From Phyllobacterium lublinensis (GTDB lineage Bacteria; Pseudomonadota; Alphaproteobacteria; Rhizobiales; Rhizobiaceae): a DNA stretch of 64,000 nucleotides. This document shows positions 38,225 to 49,078 of the stretch, piece after piece. The translations under genes were made by a program, and so were the position numbers. How positions within the stretch are numbered: position 1 is the stretch's first letter; every line of letters begins with the position of its first letter. Where the stretch lies: positions 1 through 64,000 of the forward strand of contig NZ_JAIUDQ010000020.1 in NCBI RefSeq assembly GCF_020164435.1. The letters run 5' to 3'. The notes below the pieces were generated by a model, which was given only the letters and a program-made list of their open reading frames with translations, was not told the DNA's origin and did not search any database.

Positions 38225-39115
38225 ATGCGGCGGATTACGTTTGATCTGGATGTTTTGCGGGCATTCTCCACCGGAATGGAGCTGGGCAGCTTTGCGAAGG
38301 CGGCTGATCGTCTGGGACGGTCCACTTCCGCCGTAAGTGCGCAATTGAAGAAGCTGGAACAGCAGGCCGAGACGCCGATCTTCGTCAAGGCGGGCCGCGG
38401 CCTTGCACTTACTGACGCCGGCGAGACCATGCTTGCCTATGCGCGCCGCTTGCTTGAACTCAACGACGAAGCGGCAACCGCCATCCATGGTACCGAACTT
38501 CAGGGATGGGTAAGACTTGGATTGCAGGAAGATTTCGGCGAGACCATCCTCCCGGAAGTGCTGGGCCAGTTCGCACGTGCCCACCCGAAGGTGAGGATCG
38601 AGGCCCGGGTGGCACGCAATGCCGAGCTGATTGAGCGAGTAACGTCAGGCAGACTTGATCTCGCCCTGGCATGGAGCGATGACGCCGTCACACCCCATTG
38701 CCAGCACGTCATGGATGTTCCGATGTGCTGGGTTGGACCGGGCGGAGAACCGAAGACCTGGACGGGTTCGGCCGAAGAGCCGCTGCCATTGGCATCGCTG
38801 GAAGCGCCATGCTTGCTGCGAACTGCTGCCATCAATGCGCTCGACCGCGCCGGGATTCCGTGGCGCTTGGCATTTATCAGTCCGAGCCTGGCCGGATTGT
38901 GGGCTGCCACTGCTGCAGGCCTCGGTGTGACGATCCGCACCCCAATCGGACTTCCTGCCAGTGTCCAGCCGTTGGTACCTGAAAAGAGCGGATTGCCGAA
39001 GCTGCCTAGGCTCGGGCTGGCCCTGCACCGCTCGGAAGCTCAACCTGACCCGGCAACGGCACGCTTGGCGGCCATCATGCTGCAGGCCGTCCACAACGCG
39101 ATACCTGGATTCTAG
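38225..39115 (+). CDS. LysR-family transcriptional regulator
   Basis: A 296-residue regulator with the LysR winged helix (FDLDVLRAFSTGMELGSFAK, TSAVSAQLKKLEQQAETPIF) and a periplasmic-binding-like effector domain (VRLGLQEDFGETILPEVLGQF ... TIRTPIGLP). It is divergent from the tautomerase-DUF4865 pair and most likely controls it. The shared promoter region is AT-rich and has two CCTGAAAA direct repeats (about 38172 and 38202) that may be sites. It converges on lpxC. Confidence 0.92.
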   Translation: MRRITFDLDVLRAFSTGMELGSFAKAADRLGRSTSAVSAQLKKLEQQAETPIFVKAGRGLALTDAGETMLAYARRLLELNDEAATAIHGTELQGWVRLGLQEDFGETILPEVLGQFARAHPKVRIEARVARNAELIERVTSGRLDLALAWSDDAVTPHCQHVMDVPMCWVGPGGEPKTWTGSAEEPLPLASLEAPCLLRTAAINALDRAGIPWRLAFISPSLAGLWAATAAGLGVTIRTPIGLPASVQPLVPEKSGLPKLPRLGLALHRSEAQPDPATARLAAIMLQAVHNAIPGF

Positions 39116-39131
39116 ACCCCTCCCGGTCCAA

Positions 39132-40073
39132 TCAGATCGCCCACGGCGCAAAGACAGGGGCATTCACCGCGACGAGTGACGCACCGCGGGTTTGCCCGCG
39201 CTTGCCCGCCATCTCGACAATCTCGAATGCGGTATGATCCGAAAGGAGTGCGCGCAATACGGCCGCATTCAGCCGGTGGCCACCGCGATAGGAGCGGAAA
39301 CAACCGATGAACGGCGCTCCCGCCAATGCGAGATCGCCAATGGCATCCAGCGTCTTGTGGCGGACAAACTCGTCCTTGAAGCGCAGACCACCCGGATTGA
39401 TGACCGAATGGTCGTCGCCGATGACCAGGGAGTTGTCGAGCGACGAGCCGAGCGCCAGGCCGGCAGCCCAGAGCTTTTCGACGTCACGCATGAAACCGAA
39501 TGTGCGTGCGCGAGAAATCTCCTTGCGGAAGAGCGCCTCATCCATATCGCCCGCGAATTTCTGGCGGCCGATCACCGGGGTCTCGAAATCGATCTCGACC
39601 TCGTATCGCGTGCCGTCATAGGGGCGGAACTCCGCCCACGAGGCGCCGGCCTCGATACGCGATGTCTTGAGGATGCGAATGAAACGTCGTTTCGCCGCCT
39701 GACGGACGAACCCGGCCTGCTCGAATGCATCGAGGAACGCAGCTGACGTTCCATCCAGGATAGGCACCTCCGGTCCGTCGATCTCAATAACCATGTTGTC
39801 AATGCCGGCTCCCACGATCGCCGCCATGACGTGCTCGACGGTGCTGATCGTGACACCTGCACGGTTCGCAAGCGTCGTAGACAGATCGGTCGTACCGACT
39901 TCAGACACCAGTGCCCTTATTTCGTGGCTGGCGCCGCTGCCATCGATCCTGTGGAAAACAATGCCGGTATCGGGATCGGCGGGGACAAACGATATCGTAA
40001 CCGGCGCACCGCTGTGCACACCTGCACCTGAAAGCGATACACGCTCTGCAATCGTCGTCTGGAAATCGCGCAA
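39132..40073 (-). CDS. lpxC: UDP-3-O-acyl-N-acetylglucosamine deacetylase LpxC
   Basis: The committed step of lipid A synthesis. About 313 residues with STVEHVMAAIVGAGIDNMVI, HKTLDAIGDLALAGAPFIG (zinc-binding HKxxDxxGD) and FRSYRGGHRLNAAVLRALL. There is no in-frame ATG at the N-terminus. The TTG at 40073, with GAGG 6 bases upstream, gives the normal RDFQTTIAERVSLSGAGVHSG start; a TTG at 40109 lacks a ribosome site. It follows the ftsZ terminator and so has its own promoter. Confidence 0.93.
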   Translation of the reverse strand: MRDFQTTIAERVSLSGAGVHSGAPVTISFVPADPDTGIVFHRIDGSGASHEIRALVSEVGTTDLSTTLANRAGVTISTVEHVMAAIVGAGIDNMVIEIDGPEVPILDGTSAAFLDAFEQAGFVRQAAKRRFIRILKTSRIEAGASWAEFRPYDGTRYEVEIDFETPVIGRQKFAGDMDEALFRKEISRARTFGFMRDVEKLWAAGLALGSSLDNSLVIGDDHSVINPGGLRFKDEFVRHKTLDAIGDLALAGAPFIGCFRSYRGGHRLNAAVLRALLSDHTAFEIVEMAGKRGQTRGASLVAVNAPVFAPWAI

Positions 40074-40292
40074 TAGAAACCTCGTGCCGGTGAACCCGCC
40101 GCCAGACAAACATGCCCGGCGTTCTGACCTTGGTATGCTGCACGTTCGGAATCAGCGCAGCCGCTACCATGTTGCGGCGCAAGATACAGTCGGTGCCTCC
40201 TGAAGCAAAATCACGGTTTTGCGACGTTTGTAACGCAATTCCCGCGCCCGCCAATTAACAGGATCGAAGCTTTTTCAATAAGTTGAATGAAA

Positions 40293-40321
40293 AATTCCGC
40301 CATTGCGACAATGGCGGAATT
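40293..40321 (-). terminator. Rho-independent terminator of the ftsQAZ block
   Basis: Perfect 13-bp arms AATTCCGCCATTG / CAATGGCGGAATT with a 3-base loop, followed on the minus strand by TTTTTC. It lies 28 bases after the ftsZ stop and separates it from lpxC. Confidence 0.92.
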
Positions 40322-40348
40322 CATGATTTTTAACATTCCGTGAACAGA

Positions 40349-42046
40349 TCAGTTGGCTTGGCGGCGGAGGAATGCCGGAATTTCAAGCTGATCATCCTCG
40401 GAGGGCTGACGCGATTGCGGCTGCACCCTACCCTGCTCGTCAAGCTGTCCGCGGCGCGGCGCATAGATCGATGCGTCTTGCGAAAGCGGACGGCGTGGTT
40501 CGGCCGGACGCATGGCGGGCTCGCGCGGCTGCGCGGGTTCCAAGCGGGCGGTATCGTCGTCGCGACGGGTCAATCCGGCGGTGAGCCGCTTCAACAGCCC
40601 CATAGGACCGCGATCTTCCTGGGCCTCATGTGAGGTCTGATCCCGTCCCTGATCGCGGGCGCCCATGTCGCGGGCATTGAGTTCCGCCTGAACGACCGGC
40701 GGGAAATCAGCAACATTGGGCATGCGTGGCGCTGGTGCCGGCTGCGGTACTGGAGCAGCCTGCACCTGAGGTTGAGGAGCCGGCTGATGCACTGGCGGCT
40801 GGGGAGCCGCAGCGACCGGGGCATCGAAGACTTCCGGAGCGGGTGCCTGGAAAATACGGCTCTGCGGGCGGAATTCCTGCTCGGCTGGCTGTGGTGCACG
40901 CGGAAGATCGTGCTCGGCAGGGCGAGGTGCCGCCGCTACCGGATCTGCGACGCGGGCGGCCGGCTGCTGAACAACCGGACGTGCAACTGTCTCAACTCTT
41001 GCGGCCGCATGCTGCACAGGCTTGGCAATGGGCTTCAGAGGCTGGCGAAATTCGATCGGCGCAGGCGCCGACTCTCCAATCTGCTTGTCGATGCCCGTTG
41101 CCACGACAGAAACGCGGATGATGCCTTCGAGGCTTTCGTCAAAGGTCGCGCCGAGGATGATATTGGCATCCTGGTCAACTTCCTCACGGATACGTGTTGC
41201 AGCCTCGTCAACTTCAAACAGCGTCATGTCGCGGCCACCGGTGATCGAAATCAGCAGACCCTTGGCGCCACGCATGGAGGTTTCATCGAGCAGCGGATTT
41301 GCGATGGCAGCTTCAGCGGCCGCCATGGCACGGCCATCGCCTGAGGCTTCGCCGGTACCCATCATCGCCTTGCCCATCTCGCGCATGACTGAACGTACGT
41401 CCGCGAAGTCGAGATTGATCAGGCCTTCCTTGACCATCAGGTCGGTGATGCAGGCTACGCCGGAGTACAGAACCTGGTCGGCCATCGCGAACGCGTCGGC
41501 AAACGTCGTCTTGTCATTGGCAATGCGGAAGAGGTTCTGGTTCGGGATGACGATAAGCGTATCGACATTCTTCTGCAGGTCCTCGATGCCCATGTCGGCG
41601 GTGCGCATGCGGCGCTGACCCTCGAAATGGAAAGGCTTGGTCACAACGCCTACCGTCAGAATGCCTTTTTCGCGCGCGGCGCGGGCAACGACGGGAGCAG
41701 CGCCGGTTCCGGTGCCGCCACCCATGCCGGCGGTGACGAAGCACATGTGCGTCCCCGACAGATGGTCGTTGATCTCATCGATGCACTCTTCTGCAGCTGC
41801 GCGGCCGACTTCGGGCTGCGACCCTGCCCCGAGACCCTCGGTCACGGCAGCGCCGAGCTGAATGAGGCGCTCAGCCTTGGACTGTGAAAGTGCCTGCGCA
41901 TCAGTGTTGGCCACAACGAATTCAACACCGCGCAAGCCGGCATTGATCATGTTATTGACCGCATTGCCACCGCCACCGCCGACACCGAAGACGGTGATGC
42001 GGGGCTTAAGCTCGGTAATATCCGGCTTTTGCAGATTGATACTCAT
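40349..42046 (-). CDS. ftsZ: Cell division GTPase FtsZ
   Basis: FtsZ forms the division ring. The GTPase domain carries [15 protein letters not shown], the tubulin signature [10 protein letters not shown] (about 109-118), and the T7 region [12 protein letters not shown]-like ([20 protein letters not shown]). At 565 residues it is long: a Pro/Gln/Ala/Arg-rich intrinsically disordered linker runs from about 325 to 550, as in Rhizobiales. The conserved C-terminal peptide [12 protein letters not shown], which binds FtsA, is intact. It starts 66 bases after ftsA and ends at a strong terminator. Confidence 0.98.
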   Translation of the reverse strand: MSINLQKPDITELKPRITVFGVGGGGGNAVNNMINAGLRGVEFVVANTDAQALSQSKAERLIQLGAAVTEGLGAGSQPEVGRAAAEECIDEINDHLSGTHMCFVTAGMGGGTGTGAAPVVARAAREKGILTVGVVTKPFHFEGQRRMRTADMGIEDLQKNVDTLIVIPNQNLFRIANDKTTFADAFAMADQVLYSGVACITDLMVKEGLINLDFADVRSVMREMGKAMMGTGEASGDGRAMAAAEAAIANPLLDETSMRGAKGLLISITGGRDMTLFEVDEAATRIREEVDQDANIILGATFDESLEGIIRVSVVATGIDKQIGESAPAPIEFRQPLKPIAKPVQHAAARVETVARPVVQQPAARVADPVAAAPRPAEHDLPRAPQPAEQEFRPQSRIFQAPAPEVFDAPVAAAPQPPVHQPAPQPQVQAAPVPQPAPAPRMPNVADFPPVVQAELNARDMGARDQGRDQTSHEAQEDRGPMGLLKRLTAGLTRRDDDTARLEPAQPREPAMRPAEPRRPLSQDASIYAPRRGQLDEQGRVQPQSRQPSEDDQLEIPAFLRRQAN

Positions 42047-42112
42047 TTGTCTCGTTCCTTTTCGTCTTTACCGCCTCGCCGCTGCGGTATTTTTTTGGGT
42101 TTCCCCGATTGA

Positions 42113-43435
42113 TCAAAAACTCTCTCTCAGCCACTGGCCGATACGCTGAAAACGCCCACCCGTACCTGTCATCAGCGATGATGATCCGGCCTTTACAGAA
42201 CGCTCTTCAATTCCTGCCACCTGCGGGTAGATCAGAAGCCCAACCGCCGCAGAGAAGGCCGGCCCCTTGGCTGCTTCGGGAAGCCCCGTCACGCCGAGAG
42301 GGCGGCCAATTCGCACATTGCGAGCCAGGATACGGCGGGCCACTTCGGGCAGCCCGGCCAGTTGACTGGCTCCGCCCGTCAGGACCACGCGCTTGCCGAC
42401 AATCTGGCCGTAGCCCGATTGGTTGAGCCGGTCGCGCGCCAGTTCCAGCGTCTCCTCGACGCGGGCGCGGATAATGCGCGTCAGAACCGCACGGGGATAC
42501 TGGTTGGGAACATCGCGTCCATCATTGCCGAGCGGCGAGACGCTGATCAGATCGCGGTCATCGGCAGCGCTGGGCAATGCCGAGCCGTGCATGACCTTCA
42601 GCCGCTCCGCATCGTCCATGTGAGCCGATAGGCCGCGCGCAACATCCATGGTCACGTGATTGCCACCGATGGCGATGGCGTCGGCGTGAATGAACTTCCC
42701 TTCGGAAAAGACAGATATCGTCGTCGTGCCGCCACCCATATCGATGCATGCTGCGCCCATCTCGGCTTCGTCGTCGACAAGCGCGGAAAGACCGCTGGCA
42801 TAGGGCGTTGCGATCATCGCCTCTACGGACAGATGACAACGGTTGACACATAGCTCAAGGTTGCGCAAAGGCGCCGCATCGGCGGTGAGCACGTGCATCT
42901 CTACACCCAGCGTATCGCCGATCATTCCGAGCGGATCGCGAATACCGCGCTCACCATCAAGCCCGTAGGCAATGGGCAGGGAATGAACAAGATGACGCTC
43001 GGTCGCGAGCGCCTGTTTTGCGCCCGCCGCAAGGACACGGCGGATGTCGGCCTGGTCAACTTCATGGCCGCCGAGATTGATGCTCGCAGAAAAGCTCTCG
43101 CTCTTGAGGCGTCCAGCGGAAATATTGACGATCATCGAGTCGACGGTCAGACCGGCCATGCGCTCGGCAGCGTCCACGGCAAGGCGGATCGCCTGCTCTG
43201 CGGCATCAAGATTGACGATCACGCCGGATTTGATACCGCGCGATTTCTGGTGGCCGATACCAAGCACCTCGATGCGATGCGTACGGCCGGGCAGATGCGC
43301 GCTTTCCTCACGCGGCCGAAGTCGCGCAATGATGCAGCACACCTTGCTGGAACCGATGTCAAGAACCGTCAAGGAGCGGGTCCGCTTTGCGGATGCCGCT
43401 CCAGCCGAGGATGTTTTTCCGTTCAGAATACTCAT
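42113..43435 (-). CDS. ftsA: Cell division protein FtsA
   Basis: A 440-residue actin-fold membrane tether of FtsZ. Visible are VLDIGSSKVCCIIARLRP (phosphate 1), the GVIVNLDAAEQAIRLAVDAA SHS2 region, MGGGTTTISVFSEGKFIHAD (phosphate 2) and VVLTGGASQLAGLPEVARRI. The last residues GGRFQRIGQWLRESF are the amphipathic membrane-targeting helix. It overlaps ftsQ by ATGA. Confidence 0.97.
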   Translation of the reverse strand: MSILNGKTSSAGAASAKRTRSLTVLDIGSSKVCCIIARLRPREESAHLPGRTHRIEVLGIGHQKSRGIKSGVIVNLDAAEQAIRLAVDAAERMAGLTVDSMIVNISAGRLKSESFSASINLGGHEVDQADIRRVLAAGAKQALATERHLVHSLPIAYGLDGERGIRDPLGMIGDTLGVEMHVLTADAAPLRNLELCVNRCHLSVEAMIATPYASGLSALVDDEAEMGAACIDMGGGTTTISVFSEGKFIHADAIAIGGNHVTMDVARGLSAHMDDAERLKVMHGSALPSAADDRDLISVSPLGNDGRDVPNQYPRAVLTRIIRARVEETLELARDRLNQSGYGQIVGKRVVLTGGASQLAGLPEVARRILARNVRIGRPLGVTGLPEAAKGPAFSAAVGLLIYPQVAGIEERSVKAGSSSLMTGTGGRFQRIGQWLRESF

Positions 43436-44373
43436 ACACGCTTCTCCGAACGCTTGGACGCTTTGTCTCGCGCCTTCAAATACTCAACCCGCTGTACCAT
43501 CGCGTCCGGCGTCAACCGGACGACGACCCGGTCTGTCAGGCGCATGTCGACCGATGCGATATCCCGAGACAGAAGTCCGGATTTGCGATCCATATCAACG
43601 ATGCCGGCAAGCGCCTCATCGATCCGGTATTCCGGCAGCATCAGTGTCACGCCATTCTTCATGACGAGATCCCAGCGCCGGTCGCCGACCCGCGCATAGG
43701 CCTTCACCTCACCGGCGATCTGCGGGAAGCCAGCCATTTGCGCCATCAGCAACTTCGCCTGCTTGTCCGCGCCGGCGCCGATGACCAACGGCAGTGATGC
43801 GCTGCGTCCTCCGGTGAATGGAACAATCACGCGCCCGTCCGCATCGATGACAGAGAGTTCGCTCCCGTTCTGCCAGACGGCCAGGGCCGTCCGCTCATGG
43901 ATCGAAATCTGAATTGTATTCGGATAGACCTTGAATACATCGACGGATTCAACCCAGGGCAAGCCGGCGACCGCCTTCTGTGCATCTGCGGCGCTCAATC
44001 CCACCAGCGACGTCTCACCATCGAGGCCAAGAGCGCCAAGCACGTCTATCTCAGACGTCTCCTTGTTACCCACAACCTTCACGTCCTCGATGGCAAATCC
44101 GAAAGTCGAAGTCGTAACCTTCACGACTTCCGGCGCATGACCACCAAGGATGGCACCATAGGCCCCCGTCAATGCCAGGAATGCCACCGCACCGAACGTT
44201 CCGACATGATTCGGTATGGAGACTTCACCTTCGATCATGCGAGCGAAGACGCGCACGGGCTTGCGCAGAAACTTCGGCAGGACGATGCGGAAACGGCCAA
44301 AAGTCGCCAACCTGCCCGAAGACACTGGCGCAACACCACGCGGGTGCACATTTTTGCCCTTCAACGCAAACAC
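43432..44373 (-). CDS. ftsQ: Cell division protein FtsQ
   Basis: A 313-residue bitopic divisome protein. A cytoplasmic N-terminus of ~60 residues precedes one membrane segment ([19 protein letters not shown]), then the periplasmic POTRA domain ([39 protein letters not shown]) and beta domain. The start is GTG 44373, with GGAGG upstream inside the end of ddl, rather than the TTG at 44394. It overlaps ddl by 13 bases and ftsA by four. Confidence 0.94.
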   Translation of the reverse strand: MFALKGKNVHPRGVAPVSSGRLATFGRFRIVLPKFLRKPVRVFARMIEGEVSIPNHVGTFGAVAFLALTGAYGAILGGHAPEVVKVTTSTFGFAIEDVKVVGNKETSEIDVLGALGLDGETSLVGLSAADAQKAVAGLPWVESVDVFKVYPNTIQISIHERTALAVWQNGSELSVIDADGRVIVPFTGGRSASLPLVIGAGADKQAKLLMAQMAGFPQIAGEVKAYARVGDRRWDLVMKNGVTLMLPEYRIDEALAGIVDMDRKSGLLSRDIASVDMRLTDRVVVRLTPDAMVQRVEYLKARDKASKRSEKRV

Positions 44374-45287
44374 GATGCGTCCTCCACCATCCAACTCAAC
44401 AATTCACCGAAGGTATGCCCCGCAGCTTTGGCGATATCAGGCACGAGTGAGGTGGGAGTCATGCCGGGCTGGGTATTAACTTCCAGCCAGATAAGCTCGC
44501 CATCTTCGGAAAACCGGTCGTCGTAACGGAAGTCCGACCGGCTGATCCCTTTACATCCAATTGCCTGATGCGCCTTGAGTGCCAGTGTTTGTATTTTTTG
44601 GTAAATTTTTAGTGAAATTTTAGCGGGAACCACATGATTTGATCCGCCTGCAACATATTTTGAATCATAATCATAGAACTGGTGCCCGACCGGGATGATT
44701 TCGCACACGCCAATGGCGACATCGCCCATGACGGCACAGGTCAATTCCCGCCCATGGATGTAACGTTCGACCATGACCGTATCGCCATATTTCCAGTCGT
44801 TTGAAGTGATGACCTGCGGCGGATGGGACTGATCTTCCTTGACGATGACGACGCCGAAACTGGACCCCTCACTGACCGGCTTGACCACGTAAGGCGGCTT
44901 CATCGGGTGCGTCGACGTAAAAGCGCGACGATCCATGACCTTGGCTTCAGCCACGGGCACGCCTGCCGCCTTGGCGACGATCTTCGCCTGCTCCTTGTTC
45001 ATGGCCAGAGCGGAAGCAAGCACGCCCGAATGGGTATAGGGAATTTGGAGATATTCGAGGATGCCCTGAACGGTGCCGTCTTCGCCAAAGGGACCGTGCA
45101 ACGCATTGAACGCCACATCCGGTTTAAGAGCATTCAGAACAGTCGCAATATCGCGATCGACATCGACCCGCGTGACCTGATACCCCTCCGCCTCGAGCGC
45201 ATCGGCACAGGCATTGCCCGAGGAGAGGCTTACCGGACGCTCCGATGAAAAGCCACCCATCAGCACTGCAACATGCGTCTTCGCCAT
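44361..45287 (-). CDS. ddl: D-alanine-D-alanine ligase
   Basis: A 308-residue ATP-grasp ligase making D-Ala-D-Ala for the peptidoglycan precursor. [19 protein letters not shown] (N-terminal substrate loop), [23 protein letters not shown]-site [14 protein letters not shown], and the C-terminal [20 protein letters not shown] are typical. The ATG at 45287 has GAGGGG 8 bases before it. It is the ddlB type that sits in dcw clusters. A 247-bp gap with a nested inverted repeat separates it from murB. Confidence 0.95.
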   Translation of the reverse strand: MAKTHVAVLMGGFSSERPVSLSSGNACADALEAEGYQVTRVDVDRDIATVLNALKPDVAFNALHGPFGEDGTVQGILEYLQIPYTHSGVLASALAMNKEQAKIVAKAAGVPVAEAKVMDRRAFTSTHPMKPPYVVKPVSEGSSFGVVIVKEDQSHPPQVITSNDWKYGDTVMVERYIHGRELTCAVMGDVAIGVCEIIPVGHQFYDYDSKYVAGGSNHVVPAKISLKIYQKIQTLALKAHQAIGCKGISRSDFRYDDRFSEDGELIWLEVNTQPGMTPTSLVPDIAKAAGHTFGELLSWMVEDASCLR

Positions 45288-45410
45288 CAAGGCAACCCCT
45301 CATTCATCCCCATCGCAGGCGGAAAAAGGACATGAGTCAGGGCACATCCGGCGGCCGGGACCGCAGACACCCAAGGCTGATAAAAACCAGCCGACTCAAA
45401 TCAGTTAACG

Positions 45411-45449
45411 CTTGTCCCTAAAGAATCAGAGAGTTGATTCGCTGACAAG
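45411..45449. promoter_or_regulatory. Nested inverted repeat in the murB-ddl gap
   Basis: On the plus strand CTTGTC-N6-GAATCA-N6-TGATTC-N3-GACAAG: two nested perfect 6-bp inverted repeats. It lies in the 247-bp gap, the largest within the dcw block, upstream of ddl on the minus strand. A protein-binding site or RNA structure is possible; no function is known. Confidence 0.45.
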
Positions 45450-45534
45450 TCCCCAATGATTCAACAATGAATTTTGGCGTAAAAAAAAGTGTTTTCCGGC
45501 TGGAATAGGATATCTGTCCGATACGGGCGTCAGT

Positions 45535-46509
45535 CTAAAGCAGCTGCCCCATGAACTCGTCAACCTCATGGCCCGGCCGGAAAAGCCCGAGGCGCTTGAT
45601 CTCCCAATGAAGGCGGATTCCAGATCTTTGCAGAACGCGCGATCGAATTGTTTCACCCAGCGTTTCAAGATCATGGCCAGTTGCCGTGCCGGTGTTGATC
45701 ATGAAGTTGCAATGCATGGGAGACATTTGCGCACCACCGATCATCAGACCGCGTCCGCCCGCCTTGTCGATTTCTTTCCAGGCCGAGGAACCTTCAGGAT
45801 TCTTGAACGTCGACCCCCCGGTTTTCTCGCGGATGGGCTGGACCGTTTCGCGATGTTGCTGAACCGCATCCATGGCCGCCTGAATGTCACTCCTGTCGCC
45901 TGGCGACCCTTCGAACAGTGCAGAGGTGAATATCAGATCGTTTGCTGCGCCGGAATGACGGTATGCGTAGCCCATGTCTGCATTGGAAAGGATATGCACC
46001 TCACCCTTGCGATCAAGAGCCCGCACCTCCACCACCCGCTCGCGGGTCTCGACGCCATTGGCGCCCGCATTCATGCGTAATGCACCGCCAATACCGCCCG
46101 GTATCCCATGATAAAAATGGAAGCCCGCAATGCCTGCCTCCAAAGCCACTGCCGCAACACGCTTGTCCGGTGTGGCCGCACCCGCCCTCAGTTGCGTTTC
46201 GCCTATGCGTTCGACCTCGCCAAAGCCCTTCGCCGACAGGCGAACGACGAATCCGCGTATGCCTCCGTCGCGCACCAGGAGATTGGAGCCGATACCGACG
46301 GTCAGGATCGGATACTCCTCGGGAACAGCTTTCAGGAACTCAGAAAGATCTTCCTCATCGGCCGGCTGGAACATGACCTCAGCCGGGCCACCCGCACGGA
46401 ACCATGTTACTTTTTCCATGCCCAGGTTCGGCGTCAGACGCCCGCGCAATCCCGAGAACCGATCGCCCAGCTTTTTCAACAGGGCTTCGCCATCAACCAA
46501 TGAATACAT
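45535..46509 (-). CDS. murB: UDP-N-acetylenolpyruvoylglucosamine reductase MurB
   Basis: A 324-residue FAD enzyme that reduces UDP-GlcNAc-enolpyruvate to UDP-MurNAc. It shows [40 protein letters not shown] (FAD site), [20 protein letters not shown], and [20 protein letters not shown] with the catalytic Ser, all diagnostic of type I/II MurB. ATG 46509 has AAGGA upstream. It starts 44 bases after murC. Confidence 0.96.
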   Translation of the reverse strand: MYSLVDGEALLKKLGDRFSGLRGRLTPNLGMEKVTWFRAGGPAEVMFQPADEEDLSEFLKAVPEEYPILTVGIGSNLLVRDGGIRGFVVRLSAKGFGEVERIGETQLRAGAATPDKRVAAVALEAGIAGFHFYHGIPGGIGGALRMNAGANGVETRERVVEVRALDRKGEVHILSNADMGYAYRHSGAANDLIFTSALFEGSPGDRSDIQAAMDAVQQHRETVQPIREKTGGSTFKNPEGSSAWKEIDKAGGRGLMIGGAQMSPMHCNFMINTGTATGHDLETLGETIRSRVLQRSGIRLHWEIKRLGLFRPGHEVDEFMGQLL

Positions 46510-46553
46510 AATTTCCTTCCAGCAGCCTCCGCCCCAAACGGCAACCGCCAAAT

Positions 46554-47954
46554 CTAGAGCGCCGCAAGTTCCTTTGGCAAGGCATAGGCCCATTGCGTGA
46601 TGTTGCCGGCACCGAGAAAGATGACAAAATCATCGGGTTTCGCGATCTCTGCGATCAACGGCGCGACGTCTTGCGGACCGCTTATGTACCGCGCGTCGCG
46701 ATGTGCTGCAGTTCTGATGCGCGAGACCAGCGCTTCGGACGTAATGCCCTCGATCGGATCCTCGCCGGCCGTATAGACCGGAGCAACGATCACAGTATCG
46801 GCATCATTGAAGCAGGCGGCAAATTCATCAAACAGGCTGGCGAGTCGGGTGAAGCGATGCGGCTGGACCACGGCGATCACGCGGCCCTTGGCGGAATCGC
46901 GCGCTGCCTTCAGCACGGCCTTTATCTCGACCGGATGATGACCGTAATCGTCGAATATCTCGACACCGTTCCATGTTCCCGTATGGGTAAACCGGCGTTT
47001 GACACCACCGAACGAGGATAATCCTTTTTTGATGTCGTCAGCAGAAATACCAAGCTCATGCGCCACTGCGATCGCTGCGGTTGCATTGGAGACGTTGTGG
47101 CGGCCAGGCATGGGGAGACGAAGACCATTGATCTCGATTGTTTCGCCGGTCTTGCGCTTGGCGATCTGGACATCAAAGCGCGAGCTGGCGCCGTCGACGA
47201 CCAAATTGACAAAACGCACATCCGCCTGCGGATTCTCGCCATAGGTAATGACCCGGCGATCCTCGATGCGGGACACCAGCGACTGCACTTCCGGATGGTC
47301 GAGGCACATGACGCCAAATCCGTAGAACGGAACATTTTCGACAAATTGCCGGAACGCTTCGCGCACCCGATCGAATGTTCCATAATGATCAAGATGTTCC
47401 GGATCGATGTTGGTGACGACAGCAACGTCAGCCGGAAGTTTCAGGAATGTGCCGTCGCTCTCGTCCGCTTCCACGACCATCCAGTCGCCCTCACCCATGC
47501 GCGCATTGGTGCCATAGGCATTGATGATGCCGCCATTGATGACGGTCGGATCAAGATTACCGGCATCGAGCAGCGTCGCGACCATGGAAGTCGTTGTCGT
47601 CTTGCCATGCGTGCCGCCGATAGCCACGGCCTTGCGAAAACGCATCAGCTCGGCCAGCATTTCCGCGCGGCGAACCACCGGCAGCAGCCTTTCGCGCGCA
47701 GCGATCAGCTCCGGATTGGATTTCTTGATGGCCGTCGAGACCACCACGACTTCAGCATCGCCTATGTTCTCGGCCTTATGGCCAACGAATGTCTCGATGC
47801 CCTTTTCGCGCAGACGCTGCACATTGGCGCTGTCTGCCTGATCGGACCCCTGGACCTTGTAGCCGAGATTGTGCAGGACTTCGGCAATGCCGCTCATGCC
47901 GATACCGCCAATACCGATGAAATGAACAAGGCCGATGTTGAGCGGCATCTTCAT
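46554..47954 (-). CDS. murC: UDP-N-acetylmuramate-L-alanine ligase MurC
   Basis: A 466-residue Mur ligase that adds L-Ala to UDP-MurNAc. The N-terminus [20 protein letters not shown] is the UDP-binding Rossmann fold, [20 protein letters not shown] is the ATP loop, and [18 protein letters not shown] is the MurC-specific C-terminal motif. It overlaps murG by ATGA. Confidence 0.97.
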   Translation of the reverse strand: MKMPLNIGLVHFIGIGGIGMSGIAEVLHNLGYKVQGSDQADSANVQRLREKGIETFVGHKAENIGDAEVVVVSTAIKKSNPELIAARERLLPVVRRAEMLAELMRFRKAVAIGGTHGKTTTTSMVATLLDAGNLDPTVINGGIINAYGTNARMGEGDWMVVEADESDGTFLKLPADVAVVTNIDPEHLDHYGTFDRVREAFRQFVENVPFYGFGVMCLDHPEVQSLVSRIEDRRVITYGENPQADVRFVNLVVDGASSRFDVQIAKRKTGETIEINGLRLPMPGRHNVSNATAAIAVAHELGISADDIKKGLSSFGGVKRRFTHTGTWNGVEIFDDYGHHPVEIKAVLKAARDSAKGRVIAVVQPHRFTRLASLFDEFAACFNDADTVIVAPVYTAGEDPIEGITSEALVSRIRTAAHRDARYISGPQDVAPLIAEIAKPDDFVIFLGAGNITQWAYALPKELAAL

Positions 47955-49075
47955 GGACGCACTCCTTTTTTGAATTCTTCAATATGCTGGCCGGACGCAA
48001 TAGCCTCTGCGAGGTCCGCAAGCAACCTTGCAGCGTACGGCTTGCCGGTGCTGCGAGCTTTTTCCGCAACAAAGGCCAGACGCGACGGCTCGTTCATCGC
48101 ACTCGTAAGGATAGCGGCGATGCGCTCAGGCGAGAGTTCCGACTGGTTGATGACATCTGCACCACCTGCCGCCTGCAACGCGGCCGCATTGGCCGCCTGA
48201 TCGTGATCCAGTGCATGGGGAAAGGGGACGAGTATGGCGGGGCGACCGATGGCGGCGATCTCGGACACAGTCGACGCGCCGGACCGGGCAAAAACCAATT
48301 GCGCATCGGCTATGCGGCGGGGCATATCCTTGAAGAACGAGGCGATGTCGGCCTTGACACCCAATGCCTGATACGCAGCGCGCACCTGTCCCTCGTCCTC
48401 GGGCCGTGCCTGCTGCGTCAATACAAGACGCGCTCGATCAGCCGGTGCAAGCAACCCGATGGCCGCCGGCACAGCGGTTGAAAAGTATTGGGCGCCCTGA
48501 CTGCCGCCAAATACGAGCAAGTGGAACGGCTGATCCGCCTGCGAGGCAACATACGGCTTGCCGACTTCTGACAGGACCGCCGGGCGAACAGGATTGCCGG
48601 TCACGATTGTCTTGTTGGCAAAGGCACCGCCATTGTCAGGAAGGAATCCTCCGGCAATAGCATCGACACGGGCGCCAAGCGCCCTGTTGGCGCGCCCCAT
48701 CACCGCATTCTGTTCGTGGACGAGTGTCGGAATTTTCATCCCGCTCGCCGCATAAAGCGGCGGCAAGGTTGGGTAGCCGCCAAAGCCGGCGACAAGCCTG
48801 GGTTTCACCGCTCGAAAGAGTTTGCGGGAATCGAGATTTCCCTGCCACAGCGTCCAGAATGTCTTCGCCAGCGATATTGGATTACGCCCCGCAATGGTGG
48901 CTGATCGTACAACATGGATCTTTGCTGGAAACGCGCCGGTAAAGCGCGTGGCTCGATCATCGGTGGCGAGGTGGATCTCCCAGCCGCGCGCAATGAGCTC
49001 ATGCGCCAAGGCCTCGGCCGGGAAAAGATGGCCGCCGGTCCCGCCGGCGGCAAGAAAGATAACCCCCTTCGTCAT
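47951..49075 (-). CDS. murG: Glycosyltransferase MurG (lipid II synthase)
   Basis: A 374-residue GT-B enzyme that transfers GlcNAc to lipid I at the inner face of the membrane. It has the G-loops [20 protein letters not shown] and [38 protein letters not shown], and the UDP-GlcNAc site [20 protein letters not shown]. It is 3 bases after ftsW and overlaps murC. Confidence 0.97.
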   Translation of the reverse strand: MTKGVIFLAAGGTGGHLFPAEALAHELIARGWEIHLATDDRATRFTGAFPAKIHVVRSATIAGRNPISLAKTFWTLWQGNLDSRKLFRAVKPRLVAGFGGYPTLPPLYAASGMKIPTLVHEQNAVMGRANRALGARVDAIAGGFLPDNGGAFANKTIVTGNPVRPAVLSEVGKPYVASQADQPFHLLVFGGSQGAQYFSTAVPAAIGLLAPADRARLVLTQQARPEDEGQVRAAYQALGVKADIASFFKDMPRRIADAQLVFARSGASTVSEIAAIGRPAILVPFPHALDHDQAANAAALQAAGGADVINQSELSPERIAAILTSAMNEPSRLAFVAEKARSTGKPYAARLLADLAEAIASGQHIEEFKKGVRP

Positions 49076-49078
49076 CGT

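Noticed and set aside
39901-40254. Minus-strand ORF of 117 residues over the lpxC 5' end
   Set aside because: It is out of frame with lpxC and has Arg/Cys-rich shadow composition. The strong AGGAGG upstream is noted as a finding, but a peptide cannot be supported.
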